Part shown: in pieces, positions 8,365-16,478 of the stretch
How positions within the stretch are numbered: the stretch's first letter is position 1
Layout: the number at the start of each line of letters is the position of its first letter
Assembly (NCBI RefSeq): GCF_001431595.1
Contig: NZ_LDJO01000026.1
Location: forward strand, 347,366 to 411,365
Origin: Stenotrophomonas acidaminiphila
Lineage (GTDB): Bacteria > Pseudomonadota > Gammaproteobacteria > Xanthomonadales > Xanthomonadaceae
Direction of reading: 5' to 3'
DNA: 64,000 nt
The notes under the pieces: generated by a model
What the model saw: the letters and a program-made list of their open reading frames with translations, nothing else
Database searches by the model: none
Told to the model about the DNA's origin: nothing
Program-made: the position numbers and the translations under genes

Positions 8365-8954
8365 GTCGCGGCGTTCCCATGCGGCGCACACGGCGGCCGC
8401 CCGGCCAGCTCGATCCAGCAGGCGAAGGTCGGGTGGCCTTCGATCATCACCGGCGGCGCGGCCCGGTGGACATGGAAACCGGTCCGCCGCAGCAACCGCT
8501 CCATCGCCAGCGGCGAGACACTGATGAGTCGCTTCCCGCCCCGGCGTTCCACGTAGTCGGCCGCCAGTTGCAGGATGTCCACCGCCAGCGCCGACGGGCG
8601 CTGCGTCGCTCCCCCGGTTCGCGCGCCGCGCAGGTCCATCACCGCGAAGCGCGACAGTTCCCACACCTCCTCCGAACAGGGCGGTGGCAGGCCGTTCATC
8701 AACTGCGGGAACATCTCGCCCAGCAGATAGGGGCCGGTAGTCGGCAACAGCCGCGCATAGCCGACGATGGCGTGCTGGTCATCGCGGGCGATCACGTGCA
8801 CGGTTTCGGGCCGGTCGAACCGGTCGCGCTCGATTCCCGGCGGCGTGTCCAGCTGCCAGCCGAGGGTTTCGATGAATACCCGGTAGCGGTAGCGGCCCAG
8901 TGCCCGATTGAGCAGCGGCGACAGGTCGCCTGCCCGGGCGAGGATGAATTCCAT
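8352..8954 (-). CDS. luxI: Acyl-homoserine-lactone synthase, LuxI family
   Basis: A 200-residue autoinducer synthase that makes an N-acyl-homoserine lactone from SAM and an acyl carrier thioester. The family's invariant residues are visible: Arg25 and Phe27 in YRVF, Trp34 in LGWQL, Asp44 and Asp47 in ERDRFD, Arg68 in YARLLP, and Glu99/Arg102 in WELSRF. The length fits LuxI (190-220 aa). The ATG at 8954 gives MEFILARAG; longer frames upstream run through the regulatory region. The promoter region carries a lux-box-like repeat 63-78 bp upstream of the ATG. LuxI systems are uncommon in Xanthomonadaceae, which mainly use DSF, so acquisition is possible. Acyl-chain length is not predictable here. 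Confidence 0.93.
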   Translation of the reverse strand: MEFILARAGDLSPLLNRALGRYRYRVFIETLGWQLDTPPGIERDRFDRPETVHVIARDDQHAIVGYARLLPTTGPYLLGEMFPQLMNGLPPPCSEEVWELSRFAVMDLRGARTGGATQRPSALAVDILQLAADYVERRGGKRLISVSPLAMERLLRRTGFHVHRAAPPVMIEGHPTFACWIELAGRPPCAPHGNAATCQF

Positions 8955-9016
8955 GAGCCGCTCCCCTGTTGCTGAAGGACGGGGAGGAGTCTTGCAATGC
9001 AGCAAATGCCTGATAA

Positions 9017-9032
9017 CTGTCAGGATTGACAG
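9017..9032. promoter_or_regulatory. lux-box-like inverted repeat upstream of luxI
   Basis: CTGTCAGGATTGACAG: arms CTGTCA/TGACAG around GGAT, centred about 70 bp upstream of the luxI ATG in the 157-bp gap between luxI and the rsaM-like gene. The placement suits LuxR-AHL activation of luxI. Confidence 0.75.
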
Positions 9033-9111
9033 GTCGGCAGTGTCCACGCGCAGCGGCGCACGCGTCGCGGGCGACGGCTGCAGTGCGCCCGAACCGCCGC
9101 CAGTCAGTGCG

Positions 9112-9489
9112 TCAGCGGAAGCCGATGGCGTCCAGCACCACCGGTTTCCATTCCAGCGTGTCGACCAGTTGCCTGAGGCAGCACGCGGTATGGTCCGGGC
9201 CGACGTCCCGGCCGTGTTCATCCACCAGCATCACGTTGCTGCGCGGCGTGTCCCGGCAGGCGGCGGAGACGGGCCGGGCCAGGGTATCGATATGCCAGTC
9301 CCAGCCGACCGAGACGGCCGGTACCGAGGTGGTGGCCCATTCTGTATACCCGCTGATGTCCGAGCAGGCCGCCCCCGCTGCAGCGTGGCCATGTTCCTCG
9401 TCCAGCCCCGATACCAGGTGCACGAGCCGGATCTGGCCAAGCGCCTGCCGCGATAGGCGGATGTAACCGTCGTCGTCTGTCATTATCAT
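9112..9489 (-). CDS. RsaM-like quorum-sensing modulator (DUF4902 family)
   Basis: A 125-residue soluble protein starting MIMTDDDGYIRLSRQALGQI and containing LVHLVSGLDEE, GYTEW and a tryptophan-rich WDWHIDT segment. The overall pattern and above all the position between luxI and luxR match the DUF4902/RsaM family. RsaM proteins of Burkholderia and some Pseudomonas restrain AHL production and have a beta-rich fold with no classical DNA-binding domain. A second in-frame ATG (9483) is an alternative start. It is read in the same direction as luxI and divergently from luxR, with a lux-box-like repeat in the 142-bp divergent gap. Family membership is from memory of the pattern, so a profile search should confirm it; the modulator role is inferred. 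Confidence 0.72.
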   Translation of the reverse strand: MIMTDDDGYIRLSRQALGQIRLVHLVSGLDEEHGHAAAGAACSDISGYTEWATTSVPAVSVGWDWHIDTLARPVSAACRDTPRSNVMLVDEHGRDVGPDHTACCLRQLVDTLEWKPVVLDAIGFR

Positions 9490-9576
9490 GCAGCCTATGG
9501 CAGTGCAGGCGATGGCGGTGCGCCGCGCCGGGCGATGGACTTGACCAATCTAGATGCGCGTTGCGGGTACTGGAAG

Positions 9577-9592
9577 CTGTCAGTACTGACAG
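9577..9592. promoter_or_regulatory. Perfect lux-box-like palindrome between rsaM-like gene and luxR
   Basis: CTGTCAGTACTGACAG is a fully self-complementary 16-mer. It lies about 40 bp upstream of the luxR ATG at 9632 and about 88 bp upstream of the divergent rsaM-like start, so it could autoregulate luxR, drive the modulator, or both. Confidence 0.75.
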
Positions 9593-9631
9593 TGCCACCC
9601 GGCCGTGATCACGGTTTCATCGAGGGCGGAA

Positions 9632-10351
9632 ATGGAGGCGTGGCGGGAAGACCAACTCAATGCGCTGCTGGCGCCCGATGGACAGAACGACCTGTTCGGG
9701 ACGATCGCCGGGATGGTACGCGCCCTGGGTTTCGAACACTGCGCCTATGGCGTGCGCGCGCCGCTGCCGCTGGCGCAGCCGGAAATCGTGATGCTCAACG
9801 ATTACCCGGAGATCTGGCAGAAGCGCTACCAGGACAACAACTACCTGCAGGTCGACCCCACCGTGCGCCAGGGCGCGGCGTCGCTCGATGCCTTCGCCTG
9901 GTCCAATGGCGACGATCCGCTGGACCCGGCCGCGGCCTTCTGGGAGGACGCGCGCCTGCATGACATCATCTGCGGCGTATCGCTGCCGGCGCTGGCGGCC
10001 AACAGCGTGCGCGGCATGCTGACCCTGACCCGTGGCGGTACGCGCCTGGACCCGCTGGAACTGCGCGCCAGGTGGCCGCAGCTGCTGTGGCTGGGCCAGG
10101 TCGCCCACCATGGGTTGGCGCGGGAAATGCTTGCGCGCTGGCGCGCGACCTCGCGCGAGGCGCTGAGCGCGCGCGAGATCGAGATCCTGCGCTGGGTCGC
10201 CGAAGGCCATACCAACCGCCAGATCGCCGCCCGCTTCAACATCACCGAGCGCACGGTCAACTTCCACCTCAACAACGCCATGACCAAGCTCGACGTCGGC
10301 AACCGCACGGCCGCGGCGGTGCGCGCGGTGGTCCTGGGCATCATCGCCTGA
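9632..10351 (+). CDS. luxR: LuxR-family AHL-responsive transcriptional regulator
   Basis: A 239-residue quorum-sensing receptor/activator. The N-terminal autoinducer-binding domain shows the family's Trp, Tyr, Asp-Pro and Trp pattern in EIWQKRYQDNNYLQVDPTV and LDAFAW. The C-terminal LuxR helix-turn-helix reads LSAREIEILRWVAEGHTNRQIA...NITERTVNFHLNNAMTKL. The ATG at 9632 follows a purine-rich AGGGCGGA; an in-frame GTG at 9605 is possible but would start only 12 bp after the palindrome. It is divergent from the rsaM-like gene and ends at a strong bidirectional terminator before maeB. It presumably binds the product of the adjacent luxI and the three CTGTCA-N4-TGACAG sites. Confidence 0.92.
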   Translation: MEAWREDQLNALLAPDGQNDLFGTIAGMVRALGFEHCAYGVRAPLPLAQPEIVMLNDYPEIWQKRYQDNNYLQVDPTVRQGAASLDAFAWSNGDDPLDPAAAFWEDARLHDIICGVSLPALAANSVRGMLTLTRGGTRLDPLELRARWPQLLWLGQVAHHGLAREMLARWRATSREALSAREIEILRWVAEGHTNRQIAARFNITERTVNFHLNNAMTKLDVGNRTAAAVRAVVLGIIA

Positions 10352-10401
10352 CCCGGCGCCGCGCCCGGCGGCAGCCACAGGCACCGAATGGCGCGGATAC
10401 G

Positions 10402-10427
10402 ACAAGGCCGGCATGCGCCGGCCTTGT
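10402..10427. terminator. Bidirectional hairpin terminator between luxR and maeB
   Basis: Perfect 11-bp stem ACAAGGCCGGC / GCCGGCCTTGT with ATGC loop between the convergent luxR and maeB genes. Confidence 0.85.
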
Positions 10428-10450
10428 GGTGGGTTCCGGGGCGACCCGAC

Positions 10451-12742
10451 TCAGGTGCCGCGCTCGGCTTCCATCTGCTTGCGGATCTGCGCATCGACCG
10501 CGGCAATGGCGGTCATGTTCAGCACGCGGCGCGAACTGGCGCTGCTGGTGAGGATGTGAACCGGCTTGGAGATGCCCATCAGGATCGGGCCGATCGCCAC
10601 GCCGTCGGTGAACACCCGCACCAGGTTGTAGGCGATGTTGGCCGCCTCCAGGTTGGGCAGCACGAACAGGTTGGCGCGGCCCTTGAGCGTGCTGTTGGGC
10701 AGCAGCTTCTCGCGCAGCGCCTCGTCCCACGCGGTGTCGCCCTGCATCTCGCCGTCCACGTTCAACCGCGGGTTGCGCTTGAGCAGCTGCTCGCGCACCT
10801 GGCGCATCTTCAGCGCATCCTTGGAATCATGGCTGCCGAAGTTGGAGTGCGACAGCAGCGCCACCTTCGGCTCGATGCCGAACAGCTTCATGCGGTAGGC
10901 GGCCTGCAGCGTGGACTCGACGATCTGCTCCACGCTCGGGTCTTCCTGCACGTGGGTATCGACGAAGAAGAACACGCCCTGCGAGTTGATCACCCCGGTC
11001 ATCGCCGAGGTCGAACTGACCCGCGGCTCCAGCGGGATCACGCTGCGCACGTAACCGAGCTTCTTGTGGAAACGGCCGACCACGCCGCTGAGCATGGCGT
11101 CGGCCTCGCCGCGCGCCACCATCACCGCGGCGATCAGGGTCGGGCGCGAGCGCAGCAGGTTCTTGGCCGCGGCCACGGTCACGCCACGACGGCCGGTGAG
11201 CCCGTGGTAGTACTGCCAGTAGTCGTTGAAGCGCGGATCGTCGTTGATGTTGGTGACTTCGAAATCCACGCCCGGCTTCATGCGCAGGCCCAGCCGCTCG
11301 ATGCGCGATTCGATCACGTCCGGGCGGCCGATCAGGATCGGGAAGGCCACGCCTTCGTCGATCACGTTCTGCACCGCGCGCAGCACCACTTCCTCCTCGC
11401 CTTCGGCATAGACCACGCGCTGCTTGTCGGCACGCGCCTGGTCGTAGACCGGCTTCATGAACAGGCTGGTGCGATAGACGAACTGCGCCAGCTTCTGCCG
11501 GTAGGCGGCCATGTCGGCGATCGGGCGCGTGGCCACGCCCGAGTCCATCGCCGCCTGTGCCACCGCCGAGGACAGCTCCACCAGCAGGCGGCGGTCGAAC
11601 GGGCGCGGGATCAGGTAGTCGCGGCCGAAACTCGGGGTGTCGCCGCCGTAGGCCGCGCCGAGGTCGGACGCCTCCTTGCGGGCCAGCGCGGCGATGGCAC
11701 GCACGCAGGCGACCTTCATTTCCTCGTTGATGCCGGTGGCGCCGACGTCGAGCGCGCCGCGGAACAGGTACGGGAAGCACAGCGCGTTGTTGACCTGGTT
11801 TGGGTAGTCCGAACGGCCGGTGCCGATGATCGCGTCCGGGCGCGCGGCGCGCGCCACTTCCGGCATGATCTCCGGGGTCGGGTTGGCCAGCGCGAAGATC
11901 ACCGGGTCCGGCGCCATGGTCTTGACCATCTCGGCGGTGAGGATGCCCGGGGCCGACAGGCCCAGGAAGATGTCCGCACCCTCGACGATCTCGGCCAGGG
12001 TGCGCTTGTCGGTGTCGCGCGCATAGCGCGCCTTCTCCGGATCCAGCCCTTCGCGGCCGCTGTGGATCACGCCGTCGCGGTCGAACGCCAGCACGTTTTC
12101 CGGCTTGACGCCCAGCTCCACCAGCATGTTCACGCAGGAAATGCCGGCCGCGCCCATGCCGGTGGTGGCGACCTTGACCTCGCCGATCTTCTTGCCGGTG
12201 ATGTCCAGCGCGTTGAGGATGGCCGCACCGACGATGATCGCGGTGCCGTGCTGGTCGTCATGGAACACCGGGATGTTCATGCGCTCGCGCAGCTTGCGCT
12301 CGACCACGAAGCACTCCGGTGCCTTGATGTCCTCCAGGTTGATGCCGCCGAAGGTCGGTTCCAGCGAGGCGATGATGTCGACCAGCTTGTCCGGGTCGTT
12401 CTCGTCGACCTCGATGTCGAACACGTCGATGCCGGCGAACTTCTGGAACAGCACGCCCTTGCCTTCCATCACCGGCTTGCCGGCCAGCGGGCCGATGTTG
12501 CCCAGGCCCAGCACCGCGGTGCCGTTGGAGATCACCGCGACCAGGTTGCCGCGCGCGGTCAGCTCGCTGGCCGCGGCCGGGTCGGCGACGATCGCTTCGC
12601 AGGCATAGGCCACGCCCGGCGAGTACGCCAGCGACAGGTCGCGCTGGGTGAGCATCGGCTTGGTGGCGGCGACCCGGATCTTCCCCGGCGGCGACATGCG
12701 GTGGTAGTCGAGGGCGGCCTGCTTGAAATCTTCTTTGGACAT
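10451..12742 (-). CDS. maeB: NADP-dependent malic enzyme with C-terminal phosphotransacetylase-like domain
   Basis: A 763-residue multidomain malic enzyme (MaeB type) that decarboxylates malate to pyruvate, supplying NADPH. The N-terminal half is the malic enzyme: [47 protein letters not shown], and a dinucleotide site [13 protein letters not shown]. The last 330 or so residues form a phosphotransacetylase-like domain (regulatory, usually acetyl-CoA-responsive). The start ATG at 12742 gives [15 protein letters not shown], the usual N-terminus; extra codons upstream are not conserved. It is divergent from the D-amino-acid operon. A decayed partial copy of its domain-junction region lies at 26.15-26.41 kb. 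Confidence 0.96.
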   Translation of the reverse strand: MSKEDFKQAALDYHRMSPPGKIRVAATKPMLTQRDLSLAYSPGVAYACEAIVADPAAASELTARGNLVAVISNGTAVLGLGNIGPLAGKPVMEGKGVLFQKFAGIDVFDIEVDENDPDKLVDIIASLEPTFGGINLEDIKAPECFVVERKLRERMNIPVFHDDQHGTAIIVGAAILNALDITGKKIGEVKVATTGMGAAGISCVNMLVELGVKPENVLAFDRDGVIHSGREGLDPEKARYARDTDKRTLAEIVEGADIFLGLSAPGILTAEMVKTMAPDPVIFALANPTPEIMPEVARAARPDAIIGTGRSDYPNQVNNALCFPYLFRGALDVGATGINEEMKVACVRAIAALARKEASDLGAAYGGDTPSFGRDYLIPRPFDRRLLVELSSAVAQAAMDSGVATRPIADMAAYRQKLAQFVYRTSLFMKPVYDQARADKQRVVYAEGEEEVVLRAVQNVIDEGVAFPILIGRPDVIESRIERLGLRMKPGVDFEVTNINDDPRFNDYWQYYHGLTGRRGVTVAAAKNLLRSRPTLIAAVMVARGEADAMLSGVVGRFHKKLGYVRSVIPLEPRVSSTSAMTGVINSQGVFFFVDTHVQEDPSVEQIVESTLQAAYRMKLFGIEPKVALLSHSNFGSHDSKDALKMRQVREQLLKRNPRLNVDGEMQGDTAWDEALREKLLPNSTLKGRANLFVLPNLEAANIAYNLVRVFTDGVAIGPILMGISKPVHILTSSASSRRVLNMTAIAAVDAQIRKQMEAERGT

Positions 12743-12865
12743 CGACGGGACTTGCTGTGGCTGAATGCCCGATTCTAGCGACTCGGCGACGACATGAACC
12801 GTTTCATCGGGGACTGCATTCAGGACGCGGCACCCGAATCGGCATGCTGCCTTGCAACATTTTAC

Positions 12866-12878
12866 GAAAATATTTTTC
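12866..12878. promoter_or_regulatory. AT-rich perfect palindrome upstream of the D-amino-acid operon, candidate RpiR operator
   Basis: GAAAATATTTTTC has perfect arms GAAAA/TTTTC around TAT and stands out in a very GC-rich region. It is about 73 bp before the first gene of the plus-strand operon that encodes an RpiR-family regulator. A-tract/T-tract palindromes are a common operator style in this family; the link is inferred. Confidence 0.45.
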
Positions 12879-12950
12879 ATTGCGCCGGTTATCTGCTACA
12901 TAGACCGCTCTCCAGCGGGGAAGATGGGGGCATCATCAGCGTGATCCGGA

Positions 12951-14219
12951 ATGGATAAAAAACAATTTCAAGCCATGCCAGCCGTGCTCCGTGGCAAGGG
13001 CCTGGGCGCCGCCGACGCCGCTCTTTCGACGACCGACGCAGCCCGCCAGGGGTGGTCCATCCTGCGTGAGCAGGTCAGCCTGCCGGCCGCGGTCCTGCTG
13101 CGTTCGGCGCTGCTGCACAACCTGGAATGGATGCGCCGCTTCGTCGCCGCCTACGGCGTGCAGCTGGCGCCGCATGGCAAGACCACGATGAGCCCGGAGC
13201 TGTTCCGCCTGCAGCTCGATGCCGGCGCCTGGGGCATCACCGTGGCCACCGCGCCACAGGCGCGGGAGGCCTGGCTGGCCGGCGCGCGCCGCATCCTGGT
13301 CGCCAACCAACTGGTCGGCCCGGCCAACATGGCGATCATCGCCGAGCTGCTTGAGGCCGGTGGCACCGAGGTGTTCTGCCTGGTCGATTCGGCCGCCAAC
13401 GCCGACGCGCTGGGCCGCTGGTTCGACGCCCGCGGGCTGTGCCTGGACGTACTGCTGGAGATCGGCGTCAGCGGCGGCCGCACCGGCGTCCGCGACGACG
13501 CCCAGGCGCAGGCGGTGGTCGCGGCGGTCGCACGCTGGCCACGGGCGCTGCGGCTGGCCGGCGTGGAAGTCTACGAGGGCGTGGTGGCCGACGAGGCCGG
13601 CGTGCGCGCGATCCTGCGCCGCAGCGTGGAGACCTTCCAGCGACTGCGCGCCGGCGCCGCGTTCGGCCGCGTGCCGGCGCTGCTGACCGGTGCCGGCTCG
13701 GCCTGGTTCGACGTGGTCGCCGAGGAGTTCGCCGCGTTGTCCGGTGACGCCACGGCCGAGATCGTGCTGCGCCCGGGCTGCTACCTCACCCATGACGTCG
13801 GCGCCTACCGCCAGGCCGCCAGCCGCATCCAGGCCGGCAACCCGGTCGCGCGACGGATGGGCACGAGCCTGCGCCCGGCGCTGCGGCTGTGGGCCTACGT
13901 GCAGTCACGAGCGGAGCCGGAACGGGCCATCGTCGGGCTGGGCAAGCGCGATGCCGCGTTCGACGCAGGCTTCCCGGTGCCGGCGCTGCATTACCGGCCC
14001 GGCGATGCCATGCCCGGCGACGCCGCCGCGCACTGGCAGGTGACGGCGATGATGGACCAGCACGCCTTCCTGCAGGTGCGGGCCGAAGACGACCTGCGCG
14101 TGGGCGACATGCTGTGCTTCGACATCTCCCACCCGTGCCTGACCTTCGACAAGTGGCGCCACCTGCTGGTGGTCGACGACGACCACAACGTGGTCGATGC
14201 CGTCTCCACGCAGTTCTGA
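12951..14219 (+). CDS. PLP-dependent amino-acid deaminase / D-serine dehydratase-like protein
   Basis: A 422-residue fold-type III PLP enzyme (alanine-racemase-like N-terminal barrel plus D-serine dehydratase-like C-terminal domain). The PLP lysine is Lys77 in LAPHGKTTMSP. The C-terminus has the metal-binding style block DMLCFDISHPCLTFDKW. Members cleave or deaminate D-beta-hydroxy amino acids (D-serine, D-threonine), and related proteins are often annotated amino acid deaminase. It is first gene of a plus-strand run with GntP, RpiR, D-aminoacylase and RidA, so a catabolic role on D-amino acids is likely. RidA downstream fits, since dehydratases release enamine/imine intermediates. The exact reaction (dehydratase versus aldolase) is not decided by sequence. 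Confidence 0.85.
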   Translation: MDKKQFQAMPAVLRGKGLGAADAALSTTDAARQGWSILREQVSLPAAVLLRSALLHNLEWMRRFVAAYGVQLAPHGKTTMSPELFRLQLDAGAWGITVATAPQAREAWLAGARRILVANQLVGPANMAIIAELLEAGGTEVFCLVDSAANADALGRWFDARGLCLDVLLEIGVSGGRTGVRDDAQAQAVVAAVARWPRALRLAGVEVYEGVVADEAGVRAILRRSVETFQRLRAGAAFGRVPALLTGAGSAWFDVVAEEFAALSGDATAEIVLRPGCYLTHDVGAYRQAASRIQAGNPVARRMGTSLRPALRLWAYVQSRAEPERAIVGLGKRDAAFDAGFPVPALHYRPGDAMPGDAAAHWQVTAMMDQHAFLQVRAEDDLRVGDMLCFDISHPCLTFDKWRHLLVVDDDHNVVDAVSTQF

Positions 14220-14240
14220 GCCGCCGCCGGACCCGCACGC

Positions 14241-15596
14241 ATGAGCCATGGACACCTGCTGCTGATCTACGCCGTGCTGGCGATCGTCGCGTTGATCGTG
14301 CTGATCGCCCGCTACCGGCTCAATCCCTTCATCAGCGTCACCCTGGTCTCGGTGGGGCTGGCGCTGCTGGCCGGCATGCCCGCGCCGGAGATCCTGCCGG
14401 CCTACGAGCAGGGCGTCGGAAAGACCCTGGGCCACATCGCGCTGATCGTGGCGCTGGGCACCATGCTCGGCAAGATGATGGCCGAGTCCGGCGGCGCCGA
14501 ACGCATCGCGCGCACGCTGATCGCGCGCTTCGGCACCGGCAACGTGCACTGGGCGATGATGCTGATCGCCTTCTGCATCGGCCTGCCGATCTTCTTCGAG
14601 GTCGGCTTCGTGTTGCTGATCCCGATCGTGCTCAACGTCGCCCGCCGCACCGGCGTGCCGCTGCTGCTGGTCGGGTTGCCGATGGTCGCGGGGTTGTCGG
14701 TGGTGCACGGACTGGTGCCGCCGCACCCGGCGGCGATGCTGGCCGTGCATGCCTATGGCGCGGACGTGGGCCGCACCGTGTTCTATGCGCTGCTGGTGGG
14801 GCTGCCGACCGCGGCGCTGGCCGGGCCGGTGTTCGCCAGGGTGGTCGCACCCCGGGTGGCGCTGCCGGCGCACAATCCGATGGAAGCCGCGCTGCTGGAC
14901 GAGGGCCACGGCCGCATTCCCGACGAGCAGCTGCCGGGCTTCGGCATCACCATCGCCACCGTGCTGCTGCCGGTGGCGCTGATGCTGCTGGGCGGCTGGG
15001 CCGACCAGATCGCCACGCCCGGCTCGCCGCTCAACCATGGCCTGCGCTTCATCGGCCACTCGGTGGTGGCGCTGCTGCTGGCCACGCTGCTGAGCTTCGT
15101 CACCCTGGGGCTGATGCGCGGCTTCAACCGCGAGCAGATCCTGAAATTCTCGCAGGAGTGCCTGGCGCCGACCGCCGCCATCACCCTGCTGGTCGGCGCC
15201 GGCGGCGGCCTCAACGGCATCCTCGTGCACACCGGCGTGGCCAGCCAGATCATCGACCTGTCCCGCCAGTTCCAGCTGTCGCCGCTGCTGATGGGCTGGA
15301 CCATGGCCGCGCTGATGCGCATCGCCACCGGCTCGGCGACGGTGGCCATGACCACCGCGTCGGGCATCGTCGCCCCGATCGCCGCCGCGCTGGGCTACCC
15401 GCACCCGGAACTGCTGGTGCTGGCCACCGGCGCCGGCTCGGTGGTGCTGTCGCATGTCAATGACGGCGGCTTCTGGCTGGTCAAGGAATACTTCAACATG
15501 TCCGTGGCCCAGACCTTCAAGACCTGGACCGTGCTGGAAACCCTCATCTCCGTCACCGCGCTGGCGCTGGTGGCGGCCCTTGCCGCCGTGCTCTGA
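14241..15596 (+). CDS. GntP-family permease
   Basis: A 451-residue inner-membrane transporter with about 12-14 hydrophobic segments. GntP hallmarks are seen: LGTMLGKMMAESGGAERIA near residue 75-95, FCIGLPIFFEVGFVLLIPI, GLVPPHPAA, and the C-terminal LATGAGSVVLSHVNDGGFWLVKEYF. Classic members carry gluconate, but relatives carry D-serine (DsdX). It lies 21 bp after the PLP enzyme and 15 bp before the regulator, all plus strand. Context therefore favours a D-amino-acid or acyl-amino-acid substrate over gluconate; this is inference. Confidence 0.93.
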   Translation: MSHGHLLLIYAVLAIVALIVLIARYRLNPFISVTLVSVGLALLAGMPAPEILPAYEQGVGKTLGHIALIVALGTMLGKMMAESGGAERIARTLIARFGTGNVHWAMMLIAFCIGLPIFFEVGFVLLIPIVLNVARRTGVPLLLVGLPMVAGLSVVHGLVPPHPAAMLAVHAYGADVGRTVFYALLVGLPTAALAGPVFARVVAPRVALPAHNPMEAALLDEGHGRIPDEQLPGFGITIATVLLPVALMLLGGWADQIATPGSPLNHGLRFIGHSVVALLLATLLSFVTLGLMRGFNREQILKFSQECLAPTAAITLLVGAGGGLNGILVHTGVASQIIDLSRQFQLSPLLMGWTMAALMRIATGSATVAMTTASGIVAPIAAALGYPHPELLVLATGAGSVVLSHVNDGGFWLVKEYFNMSVAQTFKTWTVLETLISVTALALVAALAAVL

Positions 15597-15611
15597 ACCG
15601 AAGAACCCACC

Positions 15612-16475
15612 ATGTTCGACATCGTCTACGAACTGCGCCAACGGCTGCATGAATTCAGTCCGGTCGAGGCCCGCATCGCCAACACCATCCTCGCCGACGT
15701 CGATGCCGCCGCCCAGTACGGCGTGACCGAGCTGGCCGAGCGCGCCGAGGTCAGCGCTGCGGCGATCTCGCGCTTCGCCAAGACGCTGGGCTGCGAACAC
15801 GTGCGCGAACTGCGCGCGCGCCTGGCTTCGGCCAGCGCGGTCGGCAAGCGCTTCCTCGAGCAGCAGAACGCACCACCGGTATCGGCGCTGTTCGCGCAGA
15901 TCTGCGACGACATCCAGGCCAGCCTGCGCCACAACCTGGCCAACCTGCAGGAAGACGTGGTGCAGCAGCTGGCCGATGCGATCTGCCAGGCGCGGCGCAT
16001 CCACGTGTTCGGCATCGGCGGCTGTTCCACCGTGTTCTCGCAGGAACTGCAGAACCGGCTGATGCGCTTCGGCCTGCCGATCACCGCCTGCAGCGACGCG
16101 GTGGTGATGAAGATGACCGCCGCCATCCTCGGCCCGCAGGACCTCGTGCTGGCGCTGTCGGTCAGCGGCATCACCCCGGAGGTGATCTCGGCGGTGGAGA
16201 TCGCGCGCACCTATGGCGCGCGGGTCGGCGCCATCACCCGCGCCGGCACGCCGCTGGCCGAGCTGAGCGACTGGCTGCTGCCGATCAGCATCGAGGAGAC
16301 CGATTTCGTGTTCAAGCCCTCCGCCTCGCGCTACGCGATGATGCTGGCCATCGACGTGCTGGCCACCACCACCGCGCTCAACGGCGCCAGCGAAAACCAC
16401 GAACACCTGCGCCGCATCAAGCTGGCGCTGGACCGCTACCGGGGCGGCGACTCGCGCCTGCCGCTGGGCGACTGA
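15612..16475 (+). CDS. MurR/RpiR-family transcriptional regulator with SIS domain
   Basis: A 287-residue regulator. The N-terminal HTH_6 domain (about residues 1-77) includes YGVTELAERAEVSAAAISRFAKTLGC. A C-terminal SIS domain (about 120-260) has IHVFGIGGCSTVFSQELQNRL and LVLALSVSGITPEVISA, which in this family binds phospho-sugars or related ligands. It is embedded in the D-amino-acid operon between the permease and the deacylase, so it is likely a local autoregulator. The palindrome at 12866-12878 is a candidate operator. The ligand is unknown; in this setting it may be an amino-acid derivative rather than a sugar phosphate. Confidence 0.92.
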   Translation: MFDIVYELRQRLHEFSPVEARIANTILADVDAAAQYGVTELAERAEVSAAAISRFAKTLGCEHVRELRARLASASAVGKRFLEQQNAPPVSALFAQICDDIQASLRHNLANLQEDVVQQLADAICQARRIHVFGIGGCSTVFSQELQNRLMRFGLPITACSDAVVMKMTAAILGPQDLVLALSVSGITPEVISAVEIARTYGARVGAITRAGTPLAELSDWLLPISIEETDFVFKPSASRYAMMLAIDVLATTTALNGASENHEHLRRIKLALDRYRGGDSRLPLGD

Positions 16476-16478
16476 TCG

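Noticed and set aside
12743..12880. N-terminal extension of MaeB by 46 codons
   Set aside because: The conserved malic-enzyme N-terminus starts at MSKEDF; the extension runs through the AT-rich regulatory region and the palindrome.
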